Origin: Planctomycetota bacterium | GTDB lineage: Bacteria; Planctomycetota; Brocadiia; JAJRTI01 | Direction of reading: 5' to 3' | Length of the DNA: 42,132 nt | Assembly: GCA_024278415.1 (NCBI GenBank) | Contig: JAJRTI010000298.1 | Span: 1-42,132, forward strand | Shown: piece by piece, positions 7,806-15,296 of the stretch | Layout of the letters: each line of letters begins with the position of its first letter | How positions within the stretch are numbered: position 1 is the stretch's first letter | Notes under the pieces: model-generated | The model's input: the letters and a program-made list of their open reading frames with translations, nothing else | What the model was told of the DNA's origin: nothing | The model's database searches: none | Program-made: the position numbers and the translations under genes

Positions 7806-8190
7806 TGGCCGCATGCGCCAGCATGCGGGGTGGCCCGCACCCTGGCGGGCGCGGCCCAAATCGCAGACGAGCGAATTGCTTTTCGCGTTTTGCTTAGGCC
7901 TCCGCACGGCACGTCCGTGCGGGGCCATGATTGAGGGCCAGACAGAAGCACGCCTGAATCGTTTCCCTCTCCCCTGCCTTTCCGCTCGGCAAGCCGAGCG
8001 GAAAGGCAGGGGAGAGGGAGATTGAATTCATGGCCTCTTTTCTGGCTTCCAATCGTCGCTCCGCAGGGGCATGCCCTGCGGAGGCATTTGCCTTTGAGCA
8101 TCAAAAAGCGACACGCGGACGACGCCACATCTCTTGCAGAGTGAGTGGCTGCACCCTGGCGGGTGCGGCTACCGGCTCGGCTACGGGACG
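7806..8190. repeat. Intergenic cluster of hairpins between gcvPA and the aminotransferase gene
   Basis: No gene is supported here. The stretch is a chain of short palindromes: CCGCATGCGCCAGCATGCGG (7810-7829), TCCGCACGGCACGTCCGTGCGG (about 7901-7922), the perfect 27-bp inverted repeat at 7964-8019, TCCGCAGGGGCATGCCCTGCGG (about 8060-8081), and two versions of a GCACCCTGGCGGGTGCGGC-type hairpin (about 7836-7856 and 8153-8171). Confidence 0.7.
7964..8019. repeat. Perfect 27-bp inverted repeat with 2-nt loop
   Basis: Bases 7964-7990 are exactly complementary to 7993-8019 around an AA dinucleotide (centre CCGCTCGGC-AA-GCCGAGCGG). No U-tract follows on either strand, so it is not a classical terminator. 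It lies between two genes read on the same (minus) strand. Confidence 0.9.
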
Positions 8191-8194
8191 CGAG

Positions 8195-9427
8195 CTACTC
8201 GCTCAATTCGCCGCGGTTCTCCCAGACCTTCTCGATCGCATCTGCGATGTCCTGCGCGTCTTGCTTGGGGCCGATGAGCATACGCTGGGGCAGCCAGAGG
8301 CCTTCGCCCGCGCACACGCGCTCGGTCACCGGCAGCGACAGCGACGCGTAGTCGATGTGCCGGCCGCCGAGGAAGTTGCTGCGCTTCAGTTTCTCGCTGA
8401 ACTGCTTGAACAGGCCAGTGGTGTGCAGCGGAGTGTAGCCGGTGCTCGCGTGCACGCCCTCGGCTTCAAGCGCGTGCACGAACGCGGCGCGCGAGCAGCC
8501 AAACGCGTCCGCGTGGAAACGGAAGCAGTAGAGGTGGTACGCGTTGCGCGTGATGCGCTCGTCCGCGTCCAGAGGCGACACGCCCGGGATCTGCGCGAGC
8601 CGATCGTTGAGGATCGCGGCGTTTTCGTCGCGGTGCGCGGCTTGCTCCGGCCAGCGCGACATTTGCACCTTGAGCACCGCGCCCTGCCACTCGGTCATGC
8701 GGAAGTTCGAGCCAAAGAACTCGTGCTGGTACCAGTCGCCTTGCGGGATGCGCCCCACGTTCACAATCGAGTACGCGCGCTGCCAGATCGCGTTGTCGTT
8801 GGTCACGAGCGCGCCGCCTTCGCCGGCGTTCATGTTTTTGCTCGACTGGAAGCTGAACGCTCCGGCATGGCCGAGTGCGCCCACGCGCTGGCCGCGCCAC
8901 TCCGCGCCGTGGGCCTGGCAGCAGTCCTCCACGACCATGAGATCGTGCTTAGCCGCGATCTCCGTGATGGCGTCCATGTCGGCCGGCCGGCCGCCGATGT
9001 GCACCGGCACGATGGCTTTCGTGCGCTCGGTGATCGCGGCCACGATCTGCTTGGGGTCGAGGTTGAAGGTGCCGGGCTCGATGTCGACGAAGACCGGGAT
9101 GCCGCCGACCATGCACACCGCGCTCGCGGTTGCGATGAACGTGTACGGCGGCACGATCACCTCGTCGCCCGCCTCCACGCCCACGGCCCAGAGCGCGGTC
9201 TCGAGAGCGGACGTGCCGCTCGTCATGCAGATGCCGTATTCCGCGCCGCAGAACTGAGCGAACTGTTGCTCGAACTCCTTCACCTGCGTGCCGGACGTGC
9301 ACCCCCACTTGCCGCTGTAGAGCACGGATTTGAGCGCGTCAAGTTCGCGCTCGTCGAACACGGGCCATGCGGGGAAGGGCGCGGTGCGGACCGGGGTTCC
9401 GCCGTTGACGGCGAGTTTGGCGGCCAT
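8195..9427 (-). CDS. DegT/DnrJ/EryC1/StrS-family PLP aminotransferase
   Basis: A 410-residue fold-type I aminotransferase of the sugar-aminotransferase family, which usually makes nucleotide-linked amino sugars for polysaccharides or secondary metabolites. Motifs in order: SGTSALETAL (phosphate side), PPYTFIATASA, VEDCCQAHGA (Asp168 region, PLP ring N), and FSFQSSKNMNAGEGG with the Schiff-base Lys197. The ATG at 9427 has AGGAG 8 bases upstream, and the open frame before it crosses a promoter-like sequence, so longer starts are rejected. No sugar-nucleotide genes flank it, so the substrate is not deducible. A minority of the family are deoxysugar dehydratases; the Lys here argues for an ordinary aminotransferase. 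Confidence 0.93.
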   Translation of the reverse strand: MAAKLAVNGGTPVRTAPFPAWPVFDERELDALKSVLYSGKWGCTSGTQVKEFEQQFAQFCGAEYGICMTSGTSALETALWAVGVEAGDEVIVPPYTFIATASAVCMVGGIPVFVDIEPGTFNLDPKQIVAAITERTKAIVPVHIGGRPADMDAITEIAAKHDLMVVEDCCQAHGAEWRGQRVGALGHAGAFSFQSSKNMNAGEGGALVTNDNAIWQRAYSIVNVGRIPQGDWYQHEFFGSNFRMTEWQGAVLKVQMSRWPEQAAHRDENAAILNDRLAQIPGVSPLDADERITRNAYHLYCFRFHADAFGCSRAAFVHALEAEGVHASTGYTPLHTTGLFKQFSEKLKRSNFLGGRHIDYASLSLPVTERVCAGEGLWLPQRMLIGPKQDAQDIADAIEKVWENRGELSE

Positions 9428-9493
9428 GCGGCTGTCTCCTGAATGTGAGTGGGGCGGGTCAAGGCGCGCGCCGCGTGCGGCGTTGCACGCGCG

Positions 9494-9522
9494 GTGATAC
9501 CCGATTGCCTGGCCGAGGTCAA
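9494..9522 (-). promoter_or_regulatory. Sigma-70-type promoter for the aminotransferase gene
   Basis: On the minus strand, TTGACC (9522-9517) is followed after 17 bases by TATCAC (9499-9494). The leader to the ATG at 9427 would be about 60 bases. Confidence 0.5.
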
Positions 9523-9530
9523 GTGCAACG

Positions 9531-9640
9531 GAGATTGAGGATTGAAGACTGAGAATTGGAGACTGCAAATTGCCCTAGAGCGGCAGCGCCCCATCCGTAT
9601 TCTGCATTTTCCAATTCCCAATCTTCGATCTTCAATTCAC
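9531..9640. repeat. Inverted word-repeat cassette, ATTGAAG type
   Basis: The left arm, about 9531-9565, is a run of degenerate GATTGAG/GATTGAAG/GAATTGGAG words. The right arm, about 9606-9638, is its imperfect reverse complement (CCAATTCCCAATCTTC...). About 45 bases lie between them. It occupies the divergent spacer between the aminotransferase and the NfeD gene. The rest of 9641-9836 holds no gene that I can support. Confidence 0.65.
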
Positions 9641-9836
9641 GGTTGCGTACCAGGCCAGGGCGGCGTGCCTCAACTCCTCGCGGCCTATGCTCGCGGCCAC
9701 AGACCTTGCACCAGCGTTAGGGCGGAGATAGACTTACTGGGGCAATGGAAGGCCGAGTTTGGCACAGCATGTGTTTGCACGGTGTGGGACATTGTGCAAC
9801 ACGAGCCTGGCCACTTTCTAAGGAAGAAGTGTCACC

Positions 9837-11411
9837 ATGACCAGAGGCAAGATCATCCCGCTGCTCGCGGCCGTGCTAGGGCTGGGCCTTGCCTGCACTG
9901 CGTTCGCCGGCGAAGCCGCCAAGGACGCCACAGTGCCCGCGCCTGCGCCCGCGGCAGAAAAGGCAGAGCCGAGCCCGGCGCCGGCGGCCCCGGAGGCCAA
10001 GCCTGCCCAGCCTGAGCCGCCCAAGTCGAACGTGGTCTACGTCGTCCCCATCAAGGACTTCATCGGCCCCGGGTTGGCGTATTTCGTCAAACGGTCGGTG
10101 CAACAAGCCAAGGACGCCGGCGCGGGGCTCATCGTCTTCGAAATCAACACCCCCGGCGGCTCGGTGGCGACGATGCTGGAGATCTGCAAGCACATCGACT
10201 CGGCGAGGCCCATTCCCACGGTTGCGTTCATCTCCGGCCAGGCCGCGTCCGCGGGCTCGCTCATCTCTATCGCTTGCGACAGGATCTACATGGCCGCGCA
10301 CGGCACGATCGGGTCCGCGCAGATCATCACCGAGGGCGGCACGGGCGGCAAACCGCAGGCGCTGGGCGAGAAGTATGTCTCATACATGCGCGCCACGTTC
10401 CGCGCCTGGGCGGAGAAGAAGGGCCACAACCCGGACATTGCCGCGGCCATGGCGGACCGGGATATCGAACTGACCCAAGTGCTCATCGACGGCAAGGAGC
10501 AAATCCTCACCGGCGACGAGTTCAACATCGCCAAGCGGAAGGCGGAGAAGGAAGCTAAGGATTTCGAGGTCGAGCGCCTGATCATCGCCAAAGGCAAGCT
10601 GTTGAACCTGTCGGCCCAGGAGGCGCTGGGTCTGGGATTCATCGAAGGCATCGCGAGTTCCACCGAAGAGGTTATCGCCGCATGCGGCGTGCGCAACCCG
10701 CAGGTCACGAAGACGCAACCGGACTGGACCGAGAGCTACGTGCGCTGGGTCAGCCACCCGGCCGTGAGCGGCCTGCTCATGATGGTCGGTCTGCTGGGCG
10801 TGTGGATGGAACTCAAGTCGCCAGGCTTCGGCCTGCCGGGCGTCGTGGGCATTGCGTGCTTCGCGATCATGTTTCTCAGCCGCTTCATGCTCGGCCACGC
10901 GGACGCCATCGAGCTGCTCGTGTTCCTGCTTGGTTTCGTGCTGCTGGCCGTGGAGATCTTCGTCATCCCCGGCTTCGGCATCGTGGGCGTTGCCGGCATC
11001 GGCTGCATTTTCATCGGCCTGCTGTTCTCGATGCAGGACTTCACGATCCCCACCAAACCGTGGGACGTGGAGATCATGTGGGAGAACGTGCTCACGATCA
11101 TGGTCAGCATGGCCGCGTTCATGGTCGTCGCGGCCTGCCTGTTGCGCTTCCTGCCCAACATGCCGATCCTCAACAGGCTCATCCGCCATGAAGTGGAGCT
11201 TGCCACCGCCGGCTACGTGAGCAGCCGGCCGGAGGAGAAGGACTTCGTCGGCAAGACCGGCGTGGCCCAGTCCGACCTGCGCCCCGCCGGCCGAGCGGAG
11301 GTCGAGGGCCAGATCCTGGATGTTATGACCGAAGGCGACTACATCGACGCGGGCCAGCGCATCGAAGTGGTCAAGGCCGAAGGCAACCGCCTCCTCGTGC
11401 GAGGGACGTAG
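9837..11411 (+). CDS. NfeD-type membrane serine protease (ClpP-class), long form
   Basis: A 524-residue exported membrane protease. A signal peptide (residues 1-24) is followed by an Ala/Pro-rich linker (31-63) and a ClpP-like protease domain (65-270) with INTPGGSV. The catalytic Ser is probably Ser138 (GQAASAGS), with a Lys near 179 as general base. Next come several hydrophobic segments (about 300-400 and 420-445), then a C-terminal OB-fold NfeD domain (VGKTGVAQSDLRPAGRAEV to the end). In Bacillus the equivalent (YqeZ) is encoded next to flotillin FloA, as here. Known NfeD proteases cleave stomatin/flotillin partners. AAGGAAGAAG precedes the ATG. Confidence 0.93.
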   Translation: MTRGKIIPLLAAVLGLGLACTAFAGEAAKDATVPAPAPAAEKAEPSPAPAAPEAKPAQPEPPKSNVVYVVPIKDFIGPGLAYFVKRSVQQAKDAGAGLIVFEINTPGGSVATMLEICKHIDSARPIPTVAFISGQAASAGSLISIACDRIYMAAHGTIGSAQIITEGGTGGKPQALGEKYVSYMRATFRAWAEKKGHNPDIAAAMADRDIELTQVLIDGKEQILTGDEFNIAKRKAEKEAKDFEVERLIIAKGKLLNLSAQEALGLGFIEGIASSTEEVIAACGVRNPQVTKTQPDWTESYVRWVSHPAVSGLLMMVGLLGVWMELKSPGFGLPGVVGIACFAIMFLSRFMLGHADAIELLVFLLGFVLLAVEIFVIPGFGIVGVAGIGCIFIGLLFSMQDFTIPTKPWDVEIMWENVLTIMVSMAAFMVVAACLLRFLPNMPILNRLIRHEVELATAGYVSSRPEEKDFVGKTGVAQSDLRPAGRAEVEGQILDVMTEGDYIDAGQRIEVVKAEGNRLLVRGT

Positions 11412-11603
11412 CCGTATTCGACAGAATGCGGGCATCCTGCGGGCGTTCTGTGAGCCACACTCACCGGTCGGCCCGCCCTTGAAACTTGTTTCGGTTTCCC
11501 TTGGCCACACGCCAGCACGGGGCTTGCCCCAGCAGTGGCGGCCGAAGCCACCGGCTTCGGTGCGCGGCAATTGGCGGCTCCCCAAACTACTCGGAAGACA
11601 ACC

Positions 11604-12068
11604 ATGCCCGACAACGCTGCATTCATCCTTGCGCTTTACGCCGTCGGTATGGTCGCCATCGTTGCGGAGATGATCCTCCCCGGTGCGATCATCGGCCTGT
11701 GCGGCGCGGCCGCCGTCATCGTGGCCATCGTCATGGCTTACAACACCGACTCGGCCGTATTCGCCCACACGCTCTTGGGCATCGCGGTGGCGTCCGTGCC
11801 CCTGTACTTCGTCCTGTGGGTCAAGGTCCTCGGCCGGTTCATGACGCGCCGGGAATCCCTCAAGGCCACGGTCACGCCGCCCGGCCGCGAGGCCCTCATG
11901 GGCAAGCAAGGCGTGGCCATCACGAAGCTGCGCCCAGCCGGCACGGCGCGCATCGACGGCCAGCGCGTCGACGTCATGGCCCACGGCCAAATCATTGAGG
12001 CGAACACACGCATCGAAGTCGTCGAGGTCGAAGGCAACCGCGTCGTGGTGCGCGAGATGAATGCCTGA
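11604..12068 (+). CDS. NfeD-like membrane protein, short form
   Basis: A 154-residue protein with hydrophobic segments at about 5-25, 27-47 and 54-78, then a soluble OB-fold NfeD domain (GKQGVAITKLRPAGTARIDG...IEVVEVEGNRVVV). It lacks the protease domain. The C-terminal domain parallels the end of the preceding long NfeD, suggesting paralogy. GGAAG lies 6 bases before the ATG. The 192-base gap to the upstream gene holds small hairpins only. It probably scaffolds the flotillin complex in the inner membrane (family knowledge plus context). Confidence 0.85.
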   Translation: MPDNAAFILALYAVGMVAIVAEMILPGAIIGLCGAAAVIVAIVMAYNTDSAVFAHTLLGIAVASVPLYFVLWVKVLGRFMTRRESLKATVTPPGREALMGKQGVAITKLRPAGTARIDGQRVDVMAHGQIIEANTRIEVVEVEGNRVVVREMNA

Positions 12069-12090
12069 AACCCGAAGTCCGGAAGCCCCC

Positions 12091-12170
12091 AAGACACGAA
12101 GACACACGCGGATGATCGCGCGGGGCCGACTGGCGGGATTCCAGACGCCTGGGTGCATCTTCGTGTCTTT
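12091..12170. repeat. Inverted word-repeat cassette, AAGACACGAAG type
   Basis: AAGACACGAAGACACA (12091-12106) is matched by the near-perfect reverse complement GCATCTTCGTGTCTTT (12155-12170), with about 48 bases between. It lies between the short nfeD and the floA promoter. Confidence 0.65.
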
Positions 12171-12205
12171 AGGGCCGCCGAACTTCGAAGCTCCTTGGCA
12201 AAACC

Positions 12206-12234
12206 TTGCAACCCCTTCGCGGCCAACGTATAAT
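12206..12234 (+). promoter_or_regulatory. Strong sigma-70-type promoter for floA
   Basis: TTGCAA (12206-12211), a 17-base spacer, and a consensus TATAAT (12229-12234). An AGGAGG Shine-Dalgarno at 12266-12271 precedes the floA ATG at 12280. floA can therefore be made independently of the upstream nfeD genes. Confidence 0.75.
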
Positions 12235-12279
12235 CCCCCCACGTCATTGATCTCTTCCCTCAGCTAGGAGGATCGAAAC

Positions 12280-13323
12280 ATGTCGGACTACATGGTGTTA
12301 GCGCAGGCCAGCGGTGGCGCAATCATCGGGATCATTGCTGGTGTCATCATCTTCATCGGCGTCTTGGTCGTGCTCAACTTCGGTTGGCTATGGCTGCGGG
12401 CGTTGGTCTCCGGCGCGTACGTGCGCCTGGTCGACCTCATCGGCATGCGGCTGCGCGGCGTGCGGCCCGGTGTGGTTGTGGACTCCAAGATCCGGCTCGT
12501 CAAGGCCGGCATCGACATTAGCACCGCGATGCTCGAAACCCACTACCTGGCCGGCGGCAACTTGATCCATGTCGTGCAGGCCATCATCAACGCGAGCAAG
12601 GCCGACATCGACCTGATGTGGGACCGCGCCTGCGCGATCGACCTCGCGGGCCGCGACGTGCTCGAAGCCGTGCGCACGTCGGTGAACCCCAAGGTGATCG
12701 ACTGCCCCGACCCGGCCAAGGGCCGGCCCACGATCGACGCGGTCGCGATGGACGGCATCCAACTCAAAGCCAAAGCTCGTGTGACCGTGCGCGCCAACCT
12801 CGACCGCTTGGTCGGCGGCGCCACGGAGGAGACCATCATCGCGCGCGTGGGCGAAGGCATCGTCACCACCATCGGCTCGGCCCAGACGCACAAGAAGGTG
12901 CTCGAAAACCCCGACATGATCTCCAAGACCGTGCTCGCCAAGGGTCTGGACTCCGGCACCGCGTTCGAAATCCTCTCCATCGACATCGCCGACATCGACG
13001 TAGGCGCGAACATCGGCGCAGGGCTCCAGGCCGACCAGGCCGAGGCCGACATGCGCGTGGCCCAAGCCAAGGCCGAAGAGCGCCGCGCCATGGCCATGGC
13101 CCAAGAGCAAGAGAACATCGCGCTCATTGCCGAAAACCAGGCCAAAGTCGTGCTTGCAGAGGCAGAGGTGCCCAAGGCCATCGCCCAAGCCTTCCGCGAG
13201 GGCAACCTCGGCATCATGGATTACTACACGATGAAAAACATCCAGTCCGACACGGGCATGCGCGACGCGATCGCCGGCAAGGACGCCAGCCGCAAGTCCG
13301 GCGGGCCTGAGGCGCAGAAATGA
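12280..13323 (+). CDS. floA: Flotillin-like protein FloA
   Basis: A 347-residue SPFH-superfamily protein that organises membrane microdomains at the inner membrane. A membrane-inserting hydrophobic segment spans about 15-45. The FloA-specific block runs from [19 protein letters not shown] through the SPFH core ([30 protein letters not shown]). An Ala/Glu-rich helical region ([19 protein letters not shown]...) mediates oligomerisation in the family. Length and sequence match FloA/YqfA well. An excellent AGGAGG and a consensus promoter precede it. The stop overlaps the next gene's start (ATGA), so the downstream small protein is translationally coupled. Confidence 0.96.
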   Translation: MSDYMVLAQASGGAIIGIIAGVIIFIGVLVVLNFGWLWLRALVSGAYVRLVDLIGMRLRGVRPGVVVDSKIRLVKAGIDISTAMLETHYLAGGNLIHVVQAIINASKADIDLMWDRACAIDLAGRDVLEAVRTSVNPKVIDCPDPAKGRPTIDAVAMDGIQLKAKARVTVRANLDRLVGGATEETIIARVGEGIVTTIGSAQTHKKVLENPDMISKTVLAKGLDSGTAFEILSIDIADIDVGANIGAGLQADQAEADMRVAQAKAEERRAMAMAQEQENIALIAENQAKVVLAEAEVPKAIAQAFREGNLGIMDYYTMKNIQSDTGMRDAIAGKDASRKSGGPEAQK

Positions 13324-13805
13324 GCGTGCTCGCAGCGAGTGGCAATGACCTCGTCGGCTTCCTCATCTTCGTCATCGTCGTTGTGGTGATCAACGGCTTC
13401 CGCTTCGTCATTCAGAAGCTGAACGAAAGCCAGCAGCGGCCACAGCAAGGACGGCCCCAAGGCGACGCGAAGCGGTGGGCGGCTCCGCAAGACGAGGTGC
13501 GCAAGTTCCTCCAGGAGCTGACCGGCCAGCCCGTGGCCGAAGTCGAGGCCGAGCCCCGGCCCAAGCGTCAGCGCAAACGTAAGAAGCAGCCCGAGCCGAA
13601 GCCCGCGCCGGAGGCCAAGCCGGACTCGGCGAAACCCGTGCGCATACAGCGCGAGGCCCTCAAACGGCGCCTAAAACCGAAGCCGAAGGTCAGCCTGAAG
13701 CAACTGCGCAGGCCGCAGAACCTTCAGACCGCGATCATCCTGCGCGAGGTCTTTGGCCCGCCCATCGCCCTGCGCCCACGCGGCCGACGCTGGCCCAATA
13801 CCTGA
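13320..13805 (+). CDS. Small single-pass membrane protein downstream of floA
   Basis: A 161-residue protein of no named function. Residues 10-28 form one transmembrane helix. A motif [15 protein letters not shown] (56-70) follows, then a very basic Lys/Arg/Pro-rich linker (79-125). The C-terminus carries [15 protein letters not shown] (138-152), which resembles a short conserved ending I associate with proteins beside floA in PVC-type bacteria. The ATG overlaps the floA stop, so the two are co-translated. It is likely a cytosol-facing partner of FloA whose conserved end binds another protein (inference). Confidence 0.8.
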   Translation: MSVLAASGNDLVGFLIFVIVVVVINGFRFVIQKLNESQQRPQQGRPQGDAKRWAAPQDEVRKFLQELTGQPVAEVEAEPRPKRQRKRKKQPEPKPAPEAKPDSAKPVRIQREALKRRLKPKPKVSLKQLRRPQNLQTAIILREVFGPPIALRPRGRRWPNT

Positions 13806-13857
13806 CCCAACAACGGAATGACGCGGCGCGCGTCCCGCCCCCCATCGACGCGCAAAC

Positions 13858-13943
13858 GCCAGAGTGGCGGAATTGGCAGACGCACTGGATTCAAAATCCA
13901 GCGAGGTTTACCCCTCGTGCGGGTTCGACTCCCGCCTCTGGCA
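13858..13943 (+). tRNA. tRNA-Leu (anticodon CAA)
   Basis: The acceptor stem GCCAGAG (13858-13864) pairs with CTCTGGC (13936-13942), with discriminator A at 13943. The anticodon stem-loop is CTGGA-TTCAAAA-TCCAG, giving anticodon CAA. A long variable arm (GCGAGGTTTACCCCTCGT) marks a class II tRNA, and a GGTTCGACTCC T-loop is present. CCA is not encoded. It lies just after the floA operon and is convergent with the SGNH hydrolase gene. Confidence 0.96.
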
Positions 13944-14085
13944 CATGGAGCAGGCGAAAACGCGCGGCCCCTGCCTGAAGCCCCGCGCGCCATGGTTTCG
14001 CCGGGAGAAGCATTCTCCCGCCGCCCAAGAGCATGGCCGGCGGCAAGGATCCGGGGAGAGCGTTCGCAAGACGCTGCCCATGGTG

Positions 14086-15216
14086 TCACGGCAACTCGAG
14101 CAATTCCCCAGGGCGAGGTGGCGTACGCGTGTCGATGTAGGAGCCCTGGCCGTACGTGGAGGGCTTCATAGATGGCCGGCTCTTCTCGAAGAGGATCTTG
14201 TCGATCTCGCAGCCCGCGGGCTCGATTGTTAGCACGGACCGCGTGTAGCGGCCGCGGCCCTCGTAGTTGGTGAAGAAACGCACGGCCGCGCGCTGGCCGG
14301 CCGCGGCACCCTTGAGCGGGATCGTCTTGTTGAGGGGGGCATTGATCTTCTTGTCCGCGCTGCGGATGGCGACGGCCGGCGCGTCGCCGGTGATTCGCAC
14401 GACCTCGAAGGAGACCGTGTACCAGCCGGCGACCACGGGTGCGCGCGTGCACTTCTTGGCGTCGTCCAACAGATTCTCCACGCGCACGCCCGCGCCGGGT
14501 TTGGGCTTCGGCGCGGGCCCGCCAAGCGCGAGGCCGAGTTCCTTGGCAATGGCCTCCGCCAGGATCTTCGCGAGCAGCTTGTAGCCCTTGGGCGTGGGGT
14601 GCAGTCGGATCATGGGGCCCCAGTTCGGGATCGCGCGGATCGGCGCTTCGTACTCAACCCACACGACCTTGTCGTTGGCGAGGGTGGTCTTCAGCTTCTC
14701 GCGCAGAAACACGTTGGTCGCCGCGTTCGTCTGGTCGCGCAGCGGGTTGTTAGTCTGGCAAGGCAGCACGCTGGCGAGGAAAACCTTGCGCACCGACGGC
14801 TTCTCGAGCAGGCCCAGCACGATCTGCTCGATGCGATCTGCGGTCGCCCGCGCGCGGGACTGCACCTTCGCGGGGTCTTTGCCGTTGTTGTCGTTCGTGC
14901 CGATGAGCAGGTGGTAGTAGGGGCAGTCGGGCACGTCGTCGAGGCGCTTGAGGACCGCGCGGGTGCTGTTGCCGCCCTCGCCCGCGTGGCTGTACCCGAG
15001 CTTCGCGGTGTGCGTGCCGACGAACGCCAACAGGGGGAGGTGCTCCAACAGATCCGCGCGCCAGCAGTCGCCTTGGCCGGCCCAGGTGATGCTGTCGCCA
15101 ATCATGCACAACGGCACTTGGGCCGGCACGGAGCCCTCGCCCCTGCCTGCTGGGGACGCTGCGGGAAGCATCGCTACGAGCGCTATTGCCGCGGCCAATC
15201 CAATTCGGTTTCTCAT
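14086..15216 (-). CDS. Secreted SGNH/GDSL-type hydrolase with C-terminal accessory domain
   Basis: A 376-residue exported esterase. A signal peptide covers about 1-22. The SGNH blocks are CMIGDSITW (nucleophile Ser), GEGGNST (Gly block), LIGTNDNN (Asn block) and HPTPKGY (His), all in order, so the enzyme should be active. Residues ~265-376 form an extra domain of unknown fold. Family members deacetylate or de-esterify polysaccharides. It ends the minus-strand carbohydrate block, 80 bases after the beta-helix gene. I start at the ATG at 15216 because a signal peptide begins there and GAGGA lies upstream; the frame open beyond it is noncoding. Confidence 0.9.
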   Translation of the reverse strand: MRNRIGLAAAIALVAMLPAASPAGRGEGSVPAQVPLCMIGDSITWAGQGDCWRADLLEHLPLLAFVGTHTAKLGYSHAGEGGNSTRAVLKRLDDVPDCPYYHLLIGTNDNNGKDPAKVQSRARATADRIEQIVLGLLEKPSVRKVFLASVLPCQTNNPLRDQTNAATNVFLREKLKTTLANDKVVWVEYEAPIRAIPNWGPMIRLHPTPKGYKLLAKILAEAIAKELGLALGGPAPKPKPGAGVRVENLLDDAKKCTRAPVVAGWYTVSFEVVRITGDAPAVAIRSADKKINAPLNKTIPLKGAAAGQRAAVRFFTNYEGRGRYTRSVLTIEPAGCEIDKILFEKSRPSMKPSTYGQGSYIDTRTPPRPGELLELP

Positions 15217-15238
15217 TTCAGTCCTCGTTTGCTCTGGG

Positions 15239-15260
15239 GTCTGGGGACGCGATGCGATCC
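15239..15260. repeat. Dispersed repeat copy (paired with 4894-4916)
   Basis: Reads GTCTGGGGACGCGATGCGAT then CC; compare GTCTGAGGACACGATGCGAT at 4895-4914. It lies in the 80-base spacer upstream of the SGNH gene, which also contains GGGACGCG...CGCGTCCC as an imperfect inverted repeat. Confidence 0.5.
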
Positions 15261-15296
15261 CGCTTCGCGGGCTTCCGCGACCGGCCGCGTCCCCTG

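Noticed and set aside
7790..8128. N-terminal extension of GcvPA and other frames through 7790-8190
   Set aside because: GcvPA homologues begin at the 7789 ATG with a Shine-Dalgarno; the extension translates palindromic spacer.
9760..9785. Sigma-54-like TTGGCAC...TTTGCA before the NfeD gene, and TTGGCA...TTGCA near 12195
   Set aside because: The GG-GC spacing is about four bases too long in the first and one too short in the second; sigma-54 spacing is strict, and the second overlaps a perfect sigma-70 promoter.
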